Assembly: GCF_009192775.1 (NCBI RefSeq)
Contig: NZ_VTFX01000001.1
Span: 682,001 to 746,000 of the forward strand
Direction: 5' to 3'
Length of the DNA stretch: 64,000 nucleotides
Source: Arthrobacter yangruifuii
GTDB taxonomy: Bacteria; Actinomycetota; Actinomycetes; Actinomycetales; Micrococcaceae
Program-made: the position numbers and the translations under genes
In this document: piece after piece, positions 7,984 to 17,207 of the stretch
Layout of the letters: every line of letters starts with the position of its first letter
Position numbering within the stretch: position 1 is the stretch's first letter
Notes under the pieces: model-generated
Told to the model about the DNA's origin: nothing
Seen by the model: only the letters and a program-made list of their open reading frames with translations
The model's database searches: none

Positions 7984-8448
7984 ATGAAAGCGATCCTGAA
8001 CGTTATCTGGCTCCTGTTCGGCGGCATCTGGCTGGCCCTGGGATACGCGCTGGCCGGAGTGGTGTGCTGCCTGCTCATTGTCACCATTCCCTTCGGCATT
8101 GCCTCCTTCCGCATTGCCAACTACGCCCTCTGGCCGTTCGGACGGACGGTGGTGGACAGGGGAGGATTTACCGGGCCGCTCTCCCTGCTGGGCAACATTA
8201 TCTGGCTGCTGGTGGCCGGCATCTGGATCGCCGTCGGGCATGTCGTCACTGCCATCCCGATGTTCGCGAGCATCGTCGGCATCCCGCTGGGCATTGCCAA
8301 TCTGAAGATGGTGCCGATTTCGCTGATGCCGCTGGGCAAGGTCATTGTCCCGACGGACACCTGGCAGATCACCCCGTACGCCGGCAATGCGTACCGGCAG
8401 CCCGGTTACCAGGGCCGGGTGGCTCCGCAGCAGCAGCGGCCGTACTGA
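7984..8448 (+). CDS. YccF-family inner membrane protein
   Basis: The 154-residue protein contains two YccF modules, each with hydrophobic helices. The first begins MKAILNVIWLLFGGIWLALG and continues with ASFRIANYALWPFGRTV. The second (about 58-120) repeats the pattern with LLGNIIWLLVAGIWIAVG. A Gln/Pro-rich cytoplasmic tail ends the protein. The function of YccF proteins is not established. The ATG at 7984 is preferred over an upstream GTG because GGAGGGG lies about 13 nt before it and the family starts at this point. Confidence 0.85.
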   Translation: MKAILNVIWLLFGGIWLALGYALAGVVCCLLIVTIPFGIASFRIANYALWPFGRTVVDRGGFTGPLSLLGNIIWLLVAGIWIAVGHVVTAIPMFASIVGIPLGIANLKMVPISLMPLGKVIVPTDTWQITPYAGNAYRQPGYQGRVAPQQQRPY

Positions 8449-8464
8449 CCGGAGCCCGTTCCCG

Positions 8465-10420
8465 CTAGCCCCGGGCGCCCTCGAGGAAGGCCTTCATCAG
8501 CGGACCGCCCGAGGTGGAACCCCGCTCGCCCTGTTCCACGAACACGGCCACGGCCAGATCACCCTGGATGGCCAGGACCCAGGCGTGGGTTTCCGGCGGA
8601 GTCTGGCTGCCGAACTCCGCGGTCCCCGTCTTGGCGAGCACGGGTTCCCCTGGAACGTCCTGCAGCATCTGCACTCCGCCCTCGGTGACGACGGCGCGCA
8701 TCATCTCCCGCAGTGCTGCCGCCTCCTCCATGGTGAGGTTGCCGGGGGAAGGTGTCTTCGTTTCCGACGCTGAGGGGGTGGGCGAGGCTGCGGCTCCGGC
8801 CGCCGTTCCCGGCGCGGGCAGCCGGATCAGTGTGGGCGAGATACGTTCGCCCTTGCTGATCGAGGCGCCGGCGACGGCCATGGCCAGAGGGGACACCAAG
8901 ACCTCGCCCTGTCCGATCAGCGAGGCGGCGTGGGCGGTGCCTTCCGCCCCGGCGGGGACGGACCCGAGGAATGCGTCCGTGCCGATGGAAGCATCGACGC
9001 CGATGCCCAGGTCGCCAGCGGCTTCCGCCAGGCGTTGCTGCGGCACGGTGTCCCGGGCATTGAGGAAAGCAGTGTTGCAGGAATTCGCGAAGGCGGTGCG
9101 CAGCGGGATGCTGCCCGTGGCTTCGACCGGGTACCCGGGCACGTTGCTGAACTTACGGCCGTCGACGTTGAGCTCGGAGGGGCACTCGACCGTACTGCCC
9201 GGCGTGCTGCCCGTGCGGAGCATGGCCAGTGCGGTGGCTGTCTTGAACGTGGACCCCGGCGGGTACTGCCCGAGGAGGGCGGTCTGCTGACCCTCGCTTC
9301 CGGGACCGTTGGCCACGGTGAGGATTTCTCCGGTGGAGGGCTGGATGGCCACGATTGCGGAGGCGGAGGGCTCCTGTTCCAGAATGTCCTCCGCAAGCAG
9401 CTGTAGTTTCGGATCCAGCGTTGTCTGCAGGGCCGCGCCGGACTGCGGATCGATGCTGAAGACGGTGTCGCTGGTTCCGGCTGCATCCTCGATGGTGACT
9501 GTGACGCCGGGGCTTCCCTGCAGCTGCGAGTCATACTGCTTCTGGAGTCCGGACAGTCCCGTCTGGTCGCCCGCTGACAGCCGCCCCTCGGATTCCTCGA
9601 TGAGTTCCGCCGTCGCCTCTCCCACTGTGCCGAGGAGGGCGCGGGCAAATCCGCGGGTGGGGGCGAGGATCCGCTGGGTGGGGAGGACCAGCCCTCCCGG
9701 GATGGCTTCGACCGCAGCGGCGGTTGCCGGCCCCTCCGCCTCCTCGCGTTGGACTATCGCCTCGACAAAGGCCTCGGGGCCGGCAGCCTGGACCTGGGCG
9801 GTGTAGGCAGCGGGATCCAGCCCGGTCAGACCGGCCATGGCCGCCGCCGACGAGGCCAGCTGTTCTTCGGGCAGATCCGGCTTGTTGATGCCGATGCGCA
9901 GCACCGGCCGGGCGCTCATCAACGGCACCCCGTTACGGTCGAGGACATCCGCGCGGCTGCCGGAGGCCGTGGTGCGCACCAGCCGGTCGCCGTCGGCCAG
10001 GGGGCTGAAGACGACGGACGGCGCCCATTCGACGAGCCACTGGTTGTCCTCGCCGCGGCGCAGCTGGGCCGTGCTCTCGTAGGTCCAGTCCGGCTGCGAA
10101 TCACTGTTCACGTCCCAGGCGTAGGCCAGGCGTGCGGTGGCAGCGCCGTCATCCTCGGAGTCCTCATCAATGCCCGCCACCGTGACGGCGGGGCGGAGAG
10201 GTCCCATTTCCGCGGTCAGCTCCGCCAGCTCGGTGTTCACCTGGTCGGGGGAGCCCGCCGTGAACGCCGAGGCTGAAACATCCAGCTGGCTCAAACCCTT
10301 GGCGAGGGAAGAAGCAGCACCATCCGGAGCCGGTTTGTCCGGTGAACAGGACACGAGGGCCAGGGCCAGGGCCGCAGCGGCCAGGATGGAAACAGACGTA
10401 CGGTTTTTCCCCATTCGCAC
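8465..10420 (-). CDS. Penicillin-binding transpeptidase with NTF2-like N-terminal domain, predicted lipoprotein
   Basis: This is a class B-type penicillin-binding protein that cross-links peptidoglycan outside the membrane. Its 651 residues carry a signal peptide ending in a lipobox-like ALVSCS (Cys25), so it may be a lipoprotein rather than an anchored helix. A MecA_N/NTF2-like domain (about 35-150), a dimerisation domain, and the transpeptidase domain follow. The catalytic motifs are intact: STFK at 390-393, SCN at 447-449 and KTG at 597-599. The GTG at 10420 is chosen because AGGAGG lies 6 nt upstream; an in-frame ATG lies at 10414. The protein resembles actinobacterial PBPs of the PBP2a type. 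Confidence 0.9.
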   Translation of the reverse strand: MRMGKNRTSVSILAAAALALALVSCSPDKPAPDGAASSLAKGLSQLDVSASAFTAGSPDQVNTELAELTAEMGPLRPAVTVAGIDEDSEDDGAATARLAYAWDVNSDSQPDWTYESTAQLRRGEDNQWLVEWAPSVVFSPLADGDRLVRTTASGSRADVLDRNGVPLMSARPVLRIGINKPDLPEEQLASSAAAMAGLTGLDPAAYTAQVQAAGPEAFVEAIVQREEAEGPATAAAVEAIPGGLVLPTQRILAPTRGFARALLGTVGEATAELIEESEGRLSAGDQTGLSGLQKQYDSQLQGSPGVTVTIEDAAGTSDTVFSIDPQSGAALQTTLDPKLQLLAEDILEQEPSASAIVAIQPSTGEILTVANGPGSEGQQTALLGQYPPGSTFKTATALAMLRTGSTPGSTVECPSELNVDGRKFSNVPGYPVEATGSIPLRTAFANSCNTAFLNARDTVPQQRLAEAAGDLGIGVDASIGTDAFLGSVPAGAEGTAHAASLIGQGEVLVSPLAMAVAGASISKGERISPTLIRLPAPGTAAGAAASPTPSASETKTPSPGNLTMEEAAALREMMRAVVTEGGVQMLQDVPGEPVLAKTGTAEFGSQTPPETHAWVLAIQGDLAVAVFVEQGERGSTSGGPLMKAFLEGARG

Positions 10421-10667
10421 AGGGTACCTCCTGGCGCCGCCCTGGGCGGGTCCGAACCGCCCGTCAAGGGGTGCGGAGGCGTAGGCGGGTGACCGGCTTC
10501 GCGACCCTGTGCAGGGCCTTCTTTCCCTGCTACGGTTTGGAAAACGGCCAGGAATGGCGCTCGACTACAACTCGCTTCCCCCGGCATCCTGCCGACGGCC
10601 GGATCGGTCACCATGACCGCTGGAGGACCGGATCGGTTGCCGGTTGTTCTACGGCAGGAGTGGGCAA

Positions 10668-11264
10668 ATGTCCGATCTGGACATGATTCTCGGGAAAACG
10701 GCGCGGTCTTACGGGCGCCGGCAGATCCAGGCAGGCCATGCACTGATGATCGTCATGGTCCGGGATATTCCCTTTCCCATTGGAGAGGTATGGTCCGCCG
10801 TCGCGGACCCGGAACGACTGGGCCAATGGGTGGCGCTGCCGGAGGGGGACCTGCGGCGGGGAGGAAATTACAGCCTTCCCGATGGATCCCACGGCTCTAT
10901 TCTGCGCTGTGACGGACCCCGGCTCCTGACGGTGTCCTGGGCCAGGGAGGGCTCCTCCGCGGGCGAGGTGGAGTTTCACCTGACCGGGGAGGACGGATCC
11001 ACCCGGTTTGAGCTGCGCTACGCGTCGGTCCGCAAGGGGTTTGCCGTCACCGCTGCGCCGGGCGCCGGTCTCTGGACCGGCGGCGCCGGGTGGGAGTATT
11101 TCCTCGATGTCATGGAGGAATATCTGGCCGGCCGCGTCCCCGACCAGCCGTCCGGGATCCTGTTTGAAATCGAAGACGAGGGGGAGCTGGCGCAGCTCTT
11201 CGAAGCCCGCAACGAACGCTGGCGCAGGACTGCCGATGATTTTGACCAGGAGCATACGGCGTAG
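10668..11264 (+). CDS. SRPBCC (AHSA1-like) domain protein
   Basis: The 198-residue protein matches the Bet v1-like SRPBCC/AHSA1 pattern. The strand and helix VMVRDIPFPIGEVWSAVADP comes first, followed by LGQWVALPEGDLRRGGNYSL, a ligand-cavity beta sheet, and a long C-terminal helix (WEYFLDVMEEYLAG). Members bind hydrophobic ligands or act as ArsR-linked or chaperone-related factors; no specific role can be given. The ATG at 10668 has AGGAG 7 nt upstream. The upstream gap (10421-10667) holds a direct repeat CCGGATCGGT at 10599-10608 and 10628-10637, and a small palindrome GGTCA-CCA-TGACC. Confidence 0.75.
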   Translation: MSDLDMILGKTARSYGRRQIQAGHALMIVMVRDIPFPIGEVWSAVADPERLGQWVALPEGDLRRGGNYSLPDGSHGSILRCDGPRLLTVSWAREGSSAGEVEFHLTGEDGSTRFELRYASVRKGFAVTAAPGAGLWTGGAGWEYFLDVMEEYLAGRVPDQPSGILFEIEDEGELAQLFEARNERWRRTADDFDQEHTA

Positions 11265-11301
11265 GAGCGCTCCGCGTGCGCCCAACGGCTTTACTTCGAA
11301 A

Positions 11302-11322
11302 GTTGAGCTGACTAGACTCAAC
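11302..11322. promoter_or_regulatory. HAIR operator (HspR-binding inverted repeat) in the clpB promoter
   Basis: GTTGAGC-TGACTAG-ACTCAAC is a perfect 7-7-7 inverted repeat that resembles the HspR-associated repeat CTTGAGT-N7-ACTCAAG. A possible -10 hexamer, TAGACT (11313-11318), lies inside it, with TTACTT 16 nt upstream. HspR bound here would block RNA polymerase directly. Confidence 0.85.
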
Positions 11323-11373
11323 TTTGCTTAGCAACGCTGAAGCATTCTTAGCTAAGGTCTTTGAGGAGTCACC

Positions 11374-13998
11374 GTGGACACTAAATTCACGAACAAAAGC
11401 CAGGAAGCGCTTTCGGCTGCGGCCATGAACGCGAACACGGCAGGTAATCCGCAGATCGAACCCGCGCACCTGTTGAAGGCGCTGATGGACCAGCGTCAGG
11501 GAGTGGCCGTCGCCGTTCTCAAGGCGGCCGGCGTCAATGTGGATACTGTCAGCGCAGCTGCCAGCACTGCCATCCACCAGCTGCCCTCTTCCTCGGGTTC
11601 CTCCGTGGCCCAGCCGCAGTTCTCGCGTCCGTTGCTTCAGGTGATCAATGCTGCGCAGCAGGAGGCGGAGAAGCTGGGGGATGCCTTTGTATCCACGGAG
11701 CACCTCCTGCTCGGGCTGTCCCTGGATAACGGCCCGGCCGGAAAGGCCCTGCGGGACAACAACGCCGGCCATGACGCCCTTAGCGCTGTGCTTCCATCTG
11801 TACGAGGAGACCGAAAAGTGACCAATGCTGATCCGGAGAACACCTTCCAGGCCCTGGAGAAATTCAGTACGGACCTGACGGAAATGGCCCGCTCGGGCAA
11901 GCTGGACCCGGTGATCGGCCGGGACGCGGAGATCCGCCGCGTCATCCAGGTGCTCAGCCGCCGCACCAAGAACAACCCCGTGCTTATCGGCGAACCGGGC
12001 GTGGGCAAGACCGCCGTCGTCGAAGGACTTGCCCAGCGCATCGTGGCGGGGGACGTGCCGGAAAGCCTCAACGGGAAGACCCTGCTGTCCCTGGACCTGG
12101 GGTCCATGGTTGCGGGGGCCAAGTACCGCGGCGAGTTCGAGGAACGCTTCAAGGCAGTGCTGGAGGAAATCTCCGCCGCCGAAGGGCAGATTGTCACCTT
12201 CATCGATGAGCTGCACACCGTGGTGGGCGCCGGCGCGGCCGAGGGATCCATGGATGCCGGCAACATGCTCAAACCGATGTTGGCACGCGGGGAACTGCGG
12301 CTGATTGGTGCCACCACCTTGGACGAATACCGCGAAAACATCGAAAAGGACGCCGCGCTGGAGCGGCGGTTCCAGCAGGTGTACGTGGGCGAGCCCAGCG
12401 TCCCGGACACCATCGGCATCCTGCGCGGCCTGAAGGAACGCTACGAGGCCCACCACAAGGTGGCTATCGCCGACTCGGCGCTGGTTGCCGCCGCGACGCT
12501 GTCCAACCGCTATATCACCGGGCGCCAGCTTCCGGACAAGGCCATCGACCTGGTGGATGAGGCCGCTTCCAGGCTGCGGATGGAGATTGACTCCGCACCC
12601 GAAGAGATCGACGAACTCCGGCGGGCTGTGGACCGGCTCACCATGGAGGAACTGGCGCTGGCCAACGAAACCGACGAGGCATCCGTCGAGCGGCTCGCTG
12701 TGCTGCGCGAGGACATGGCCAACCGCAAGGAACAGCTGGCAGCCCTCAACGCCCGGTGGGAAGCCGAAAAGGCCGGCCTGAACCGGGTCGGCGATCTGAA
12801 AGCCAAGGTTGACGAGCTGCGCAGCCTGGCGGAAAAGGCCCAGCGGGACGGTGACCTGACCGAGGCGTCACGGATCCTCTACGGTGAGATCCCTGCCCTG
12901 CAAAAGGAACTCGACGCCGCCCAGCAGGCCGAAGCCAGCAAGTCCGGCGAGGAAGCCCAGGAGCTGATGGTCTCCGAGGAAGTCACGGCGGACGACATTG
13001 CCGAAGTGGTCTCCGCCTGGACCGGGATTCCCGCCGGCCGCATGCTGCAGGGCGAATCGCAGAAGCTCCTGGACATGGAAGCAGCCATCGGCTCCCGGCT
13101 CATCGGGCAGTCCAAGGCCGTGGCCGCTGTTTCCGATGCGGTGCGCCGTTCCCGTGCCGGAGTCAGTGATCCGGACCGGCCCACCGGTTCCTTCCTTTTC
13201 CTCGGCCCCACCGGCGTCGGTAAGACCGAGCTGGCCAAAGCCCTGGCGGACTTCCTCTTTGATGACGAGCGCGCCATGGTCCGCATCGACATGAGCGAGT
13301 ACTCCGAGAAGCATGCCGTGTCCCGGCTCGTGGGTGCCCCTCCCGGATATGTGGGTTATGAGGAGGGAGGCCAGCTGACCGAAGCAGTGCGCCGCCGCCC
13401 GTACTCCGTCATCCTGCTGGATGAGGTGGAGAAGGCGCACCCGGACGTCTTCGACATCCTGCTCCAGGTGCTCGACGACGGCCGGCTGACCGACGGCCAG
13501 GGCCGGACGGTGGACTTCCGCAACGTCATCCTGATCCTGACGTCCAACCTCGGTTCCCAGTTCCTGGTGGACCCGGGCCTGAACGAGGAACAGAAGCGCG
13601 ACTCGGTGATGTCCATGGTCAATGCCAACTTCAAGCCGGAGTTCCTCAACCGGCTCGATGACGTGATTCTGTTTGATCCGCTGAGCCTGGAGGACCTGAC
13701 CCGGATCGTGGACATCCAGGTGCGGGCCCTCGCCAACCGGCTGCACGAACGCCGGCTGGTGCTGGACGTGACCGATGCGGCGCGGGAATGGCTGGGACTG
13801 ACCGGCTACGATCCGGCGTACGGCGCCAGGCCGCTGCGGCGCCTGGTGCAGCGGGAAATCGGCGACCAGCTGGCCCGCGGCATTTTGGCCGGAAAAATCA
13901 GCGACGGTGACACCGTGCTGGTGGACCGGTCCGCGGACGGGCTGGACGGTGACGGACTGGTGGCAGAGCCCGGCCTGACGGTGGCAGCGGTCAGCTGA
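11374..13998 (+). CDS. clpB: ATP-dependent disaggregase ClpB
   Basis: ClpB is a hexameric AAA+ chaperone that threads aggregated proteins together with DnaK/DnaJ. The 874-residue protein has an N-terminal Clp repeat domain (1-145) and a first AAA+ module with Walker A GEPGVGKT at 206-213. A coiled-coil middle domain (about 405-530) follows, then a second AAA+ module with GPTGVGKT near 611-618. All segments are intact and the length is normal. The GTG start follows TTGAGGAGTC. A HAIR operator over the promoter indicates HspR control, linking the gene to hspR 10 kb upstream. Confidence 0.97.
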   Translation: MDTKFTNKSQEALSAAAMNANTAGNPQIEPAHLLKALMDQRQGVAVAVLKAAGVNVDTVSAAASTAIHQLPSSSGSSVAQPQFSRPLLQVINAAQQEAEKLGDAFVSTEHLLLGLSLDNGPAGKALRDNNAGHDALSAVLPSVRGDRKVTNADPENTFQALEKFSTDLTEMARSGKLDPVIGRDAEIRRVIQVLSRRTKNNPVLIGEPGVGKTAVVEGLAQRIVAGDVPESLNGKTLLSLDLGSMVAGAKYRGEFEERFKAVLEEISAAEGQIVTFIDELHTVVGAGAAEGSMDAGNMLKPMLARGELRLIGATTLDEYRENIEKDAALERRFQQVYVGEPSVPDTIGILRGLKERYEAHHKVAIADSALVAAATLSNRYITGRQLPDKAIDLVDEAASRLRMEIDSAPEEIDELRRAVDRLTMEELALANETDEASVERLAVLREDMANRKEQLAALNARWEAEKAGLNRVGDLKAKVDELRSLAEKAQRDGDLTEASRILYGEIPALQKELDAAQQAEASKSGEEAQELMVSEEVTADDIAEVVSAWTGIPAGRMLQGESQKLLDMEAAIGSRLIGQSKAVAAVSDAVRRSRAGVSDPDRPTGSFLFLGPTGVGKTELAKALADFLFDDERAMVRIDMSEYSEKHAVSRLVGAPPGYVGYEEGGQLTEAVRRRPYSVILLDEVEKAHPDVFDILLQVLDDGRLTDGQGRTVDFRNVILILTSNLGSQFLVDPGLNEEQKRDSVMSMVNANFKPEFLNRLDDVILFDPLSLEDLTRIVDIQVRALANRLHERRLVLDVTDAAREWLGLTGYDPAYGARPLRRLVQREIGDQLARGILAGKISDGDTVLVDRSADGLDGDGLVAEPGLTVAAVS

Positions 13999-14020
13999 CT
14001 CCGGATCCGGAGGGGTGTCC

Positions 14021-14047
14021 GGCGCGGCAGGGGGAACCTGCCGCGCC
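14021..14047. terminator. Hairpin terminator between clpB and the septum-formation gene
   Basis: An 11-bp perfect stem (14021-14031 with 14037-14047) has loop GGGAA. There is no T-tract. It lies in the 57-bp convergent gap and would serve both genes. Confidence 0.65.
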
Positions 14048-14055
14048 GGGACAGC

Positions 14056-15420
14056 CTACGGGGAGACCAGGGACTCGGTGAGCTCCTGGTCATTGGGGGA
14101 GAACACGAAGCAGTCCACGCGGCGGTCACCCGCGGCCCAGGTCTGTTCCGTGGGGATGGACTTGGTGAGCAGCAGGTCCGGGAACTCTGCGGCGGCGTCG
14201 GTGTAATCCACTCCGGCGCAGACCTCGTTAACCCGCTTCTCAAGGGCATCCGTGCCCGGGAATCCGGCGTCTTCGGGCAGGCTTTCCGTGGCGACCAGCT
14301 GCGCGCTGTGCGGGGTGTCGCAGGTGACGACCGTAGCCTCGGAGTTCACGTCCTCCCAGTCCTGCAGGCACGCCCCGGAGGCCAGTTCCACCGGGCTGAC
14401 GTCCTCCGAGATGACACCCTCCGCCTTGTCGTTGAAGACAAAAACGAACAGCAGGATGGCGATGAGCGCGGCCAGCACCACCCCGCCCAGCACCAGCAGG
14501 AGCCGGGTCTTGCGGTTGCTTTTGCCCCGGCCCGCAGCGGTGGCAGGTTTCACGGGGGCCCCGGACGCGGCGTCCGTGCGGTTCCCTGCGGCGCCGGAGC
14601 TGCTGCCCGTGCCCGTGACGGTGCCCTTGACGGGGCCGGAGCCCGCGCCCCTGCCGGAGCCGGTGGCGGAGGCTGTCCCGGGCTGTGGAGCGCCTGATGA
14701 TCCCGAGGCCTGCCCGGTTTCCCCCAGCCGGCGGGAGCGGCGCGTATCGCCGGGGCGGACGGCAGCAGCGGTGGCGCCGGACTCCCCTGAAGCTGTGCCG
14801 GTATCAGCCTCAGCCGCAGCGTCCCGGGGGGATTCGGTCACAGGGGCAGCTGCATTGATGCCGTCCAGGGGATGCGCCGGTGCGTCCCGAACCGGCGGTT
14901 CGGACCCCGCCTCGGGTGCGGATTCGGCGCTGACGGGCGCTCCGGGCTCTCCTGGCGCCGCCGGCTCCCCGGCCGCTGGTGTCTCCCCGGGGGCTGCTTC
15001 GGCCTTTTCGGGGGCGGGCAGGGTCCGTCCGGCGTCCGGCTCCACTGCCTCTTTGGGCACGTGGATTTCGGCACCCGACGGGGCGGGCTCGAGTCCGGAA
15101 AGACGCCCGGCTTCGGCAGCGTCGGCCTCCGCCGCAGCGGTTTCCGAGGCGACCTGCTCCAGGGCCGCTGCCTCCACGGCGTCTGCACTCAGCGCCGGCT
15201 CGGCCAGGGAGGGCTCGACCAGCGTCAGGTCCTGGGGAGCAACTACTACCGGCTCCGGGGGAAGGCCGGAAGCTTCGGCGTCGCCGGTTTCGGCACCTGC
15301 ATCCACGGGGGAGCCCGCAGGGGACTCGGAATGGGCGTTCAGATCGGAGGAGGCACCGGGTGTGCCGTCCTGTTCCGGCGGCGGGGTATCCGCTCCCGGT
15401 GTGTTTTTCTGATCGCTCAT
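14056..15420 (-). CDS. Membrane protein with C-terminal septum-formation domain
   Basis: The 454-residue protein has a very long N-terminal region (about 1-300) rich in Ala, Pro, Glu and Gly that looks disordered and cytoplasmic. One transmembrane helix (about 305-327, LLLVLGGVVLAALIAILLF) follows. The exterior domain has four Cys (CLQDW, VVTCDT, EVCAGV, VDCFVF), a layout matching the 'septum formation' family found in actinobacteria. The function of that family is poorly defined; a role at the division site is assumed from its name. The ATG has GGAGG about 13 nt upstream. A small hairpin (GTGCC-GTAA-GGCAC) lies in its upstream region. Confidence 0.72.
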   Translation of the reverse strand: MSDQKNTPGADTPPPEQDGTPGASSDLNAHSESPAGSPVDAGAETGDAEASGLPPEPVVVAPQDLTLVEPSLAEPALSADAVEAAALEQVASETAAAEADAAEAGRLSGLEPAPSGAEIHVPKEAVEPDAGRTLPAPEKAEAAPGETPAAGEPAAPGEPGAPVSAESAPEAGSEPPVRDAPAHPLDGINAAAPVTESPRDAAAEADTGTASGESGATAAAVRPGDTRRSRRLGETGQASGSSGAPQPGTASATGSGRGAGSGPVKGTVTGTGSSSGAAGNRTDAASGAPVKPATAAGRGKSNRKTRLLLVLGGVVLAALIAILLFVFVFNDKAEGVISEDVSPVELASGACLQDWEDVNSEATVVTCDTPHSAQLVATESLPEDAGFPGTDALEKRVNEVCAGVDYTDAAAEFPDLLLTKSIPTEQTWAAGDRRVDCFVFSPNDQELTESLVSP

Positions 15421-15697
15421 GGTGAACGCGTGTCCTCCCTGTAGGCGGTGCCGTAAGGCACTCCGCGACTGTCTCTACCCCTGACTTTAGCCAATATTGC
15501 GGGTCGGGAGTGAGTGGTGCCATGCCTCGGGCGGTGCAGATCTGGAACTGCAATGCCCTCTGCTGCGCCGGAGGGGGCACAAGGCAGCGGGAAAACATGT
15601 AACCTGTACTTACGACAAATTGACCAAATATTCCGGGGGCCTCGTTCACCTGCCCGAACGACTAACCACCGGATCGACGCAAAAAGGGGGTCACGCC

Positions 15698-15931
15698 ATG
15701 GGGCGCGGCCGTCAAAAGGCAAAAGCAACCAAGCAGGCCCGGGAAATGAAGTACTTCACCCCGGCCACGGACTACTCGGCGCTCCAGCGTGAGCTTTCAG
15801 GACCGACGAGTCGTCCATCCAGTCGATATCCCGAGGAGCCGGCTGAGCCGGACTACTCGGCGTACGAAGATAAGTACGCGGATCAATTTGGCGACGATGA
15901 CGATGATGAGGGGAACCGCCGCGTAGGGTAG
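15698..15931 (+). CDS. DUF3073 protein
   Basis: The 77-residue protein starts with the characteristic basic stretch MGRGRQKAKATKQAREMKY and a TDYSALQREL segment, and ends in a strongly acidic tail (DDDDDEG). This is the DUF3073 pattern, known only from actinobacteria and often encoded next to purM, as here. The function is unknown; the charge pattern suggests nucleic-acid or protein binding. The start at 15698 is set by AAAAAGGGGG upstream. The 266-bp gap before it (15421-15697) shows no other gene. Confidence 0.85.
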   Translation: MGRGRQKAKATKQAREMKYFTPATDYSALQRELSGPTSRPSSRYPEEPAEPDYSAYEDKYADQFGDDDDDEGNRRVG

Positions 15932-15970
15932 CGGCTCGTTTCCTCAAAGACGTTGGCCAATTGCCATCCT

Positions 15971-16004
15971 TTCAGCGGATCACCCCCAGGGTGGATCCGC
16001 TGAA
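15971..16004 (+). terminator. Hairpin after the DUF3073 gene
   Basis: TTCAGCGGATC pairs with GATCCGCTGAA, with ACCC/GGGT continuing the stem around one bulged base and loop CCA. No T-tract follows. It is likely a terminator for the DUF3073 transcript. Confidence 0.5.
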
Positions 16005-16034
16005 CGGCGTTAAGGCAGGAAACCCCAGCCCCTG

Positions 16035-16078
16035 ACGGTAAAGGCCCGGCCCGGGGTTCCGGGCCGGGCCTTTACCGT
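16035..16078. terminator. Bidirectional terminator between DUF3073 and purM
   Basis: An 18-bp perfect stem (16035-16052 with 16061-16078) has an 8-nt loop, GGGGTTCC. The arms contain GTAAA and TTTAC. It lies just beyond the purM stop codon. Confidence 0.85.
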
Positions 16079-16091
16079 ATACGGGGCAGGA

Positions 16092-17207
16092 CTACGCGTA
16101 ATTTCCAACCAGCCGGACGGCGCCGCCGTCGACGCCCTTCGCGCCCTGCACGAAATCGGCATCGCTTCCGGACGGCGTCTCGGCCTCGCCGACGGTTCCC
16201 ATCACCCAGGCAGGAACGCCGCGGGCAGCGAGCCGCTCGAGGGCGGCGTCGGCGCTCCCGGCGTCGACAATTGCGACCATTCCGACACCGAGGTTCAGGG
16301 TGCGTTCCAGGTCCGGCTGCGGCACGTTGCCCAGCTCCGCAACCAGCTTGAACACGGGAGGGAGCTCCCAGGTAGAGCGGTCCACCGTGGCCTGCAGCCC
16401 CTTGGGCAGCACCCGCGCCAGGTTTGCCGCCAGCCCGCCGCCCGTCACATGGCTGAAGCCGTGCACCCCGGCCGGTTCATACCGGGCCAGGTCCAGGCAG
16501 TCCGCGGCGTAGACGCGGGTGGGTTCGAGCAGTTCCTCGCCCAGGGTGCGTCCCAGCTCGGAAACCTGGCGTTCGAGCTGCCAGCCGGCATGGTTGATCA
16601 CCCGGCGCACCAGGGAGTAGCCGTTGGAGTGGATACCGGAGGAGGCCATGCCGATCACCACGTCGCCGCGGCGGACACGCTCCGGGCCGAGGAGGCGGTC
16701 CGCCTCCACCACGCCGGTGGCGGCGCCGGCGACGTCGTACTCATGCTCGCCAAGCAGGCCGGGATGCTCCGCGGTTTCCCCGCCCACCAGTGCCGTGCCG
16801 GCCACCTCGCAGGCCGCCGCGATGCCGCGCACGATCGCGGCGATGCGTTCCGGCACCACCTTGCCGCAGGCAATGTAGTCGGTCATGAACAGCGGTTCCG
16901 CACCCACCACCACAATGTCATCGACCACCATGCCCACCAGGTCAAACCCGATGGTGTCATGGATGTCCATGGCCTGGGCAATGGCCACCTTGGTCCCCAC
17001 TCCGTCCGTGGACGTTGCCAGCAGCGGCTTCCGGTAGCTGAGCAGCCGGGAGGCATCGTAGAGTCCCGCGAAACCGCCCACCCCGCCCAGAACCGATGAA
17101 TTGTGGGTGGCCTTCACGGCCGCCTTCATGAGTTCGACGGCCCTGTCTCCGGCTTCGACGTCCACCCCTGCGGAGGCATAGGTGATGGAAGTGTCGGGCG
17201 CGTTCAT
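16092..17207 (-). CDS. purM: Phosphoribosylformylglycinamidine cyclo-ligase
   Basis: PurM (AIR synthetase) closes the imidazole ring of purines using ATP: FGAM to AIR. The 371-residue protein has the typical N-terminus TYASAGVDVEAGDRAVELMK, then the STDGVGTK segment, the GGETAEHPG motif, and a C-terminal HVTGGGLAANL motif. The ATG at 17207 overlaps the purF stop by 4 bp (ATGA), so the two are translationally coupled. The frame is open upstream inside purF but that part is not PurM-like. Length and motifs are normal. Confidence 0.97.
   Translation of the reverse strand: MNAPDTSITYASAGVDVEAGDRAVELMKAAVKATHNSSVLGGVGGFAGLYDASRLLSYRKPLLATSTDGVGTKVAIAQAMDIHDTIGFDLVGMVVDDIVVVGAEPLFMTDYIACGKVVPERIAAIVRGIAAACEVAGTALVGGETAEHPGLLGEHEYDVAGAATGVVEADRLLGPERVRRGDVVIGMASSGIHSNGYSLVRRVINHAGWQLERQVSELGRTLGEELLEPTRVYAADCLDLARYEPAGVHGFSHVTGGGLAANLARVLPKGLQATVDRSTWELPPVFKLVAELGNVPQPDLERTLNLGVGMVAIVDAGSADAALERLAARGVPAWVMGTVGEAETPSGSDADFVQGAKGVDGGAVRLVGNYA

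Noticed and set aside
10599-10637. Direct repeat CCGGATCGGT upstream of the SRPBCC gene
   Set aside because: Only two copies with no further pattern; could be an operator but nothing else supports it.
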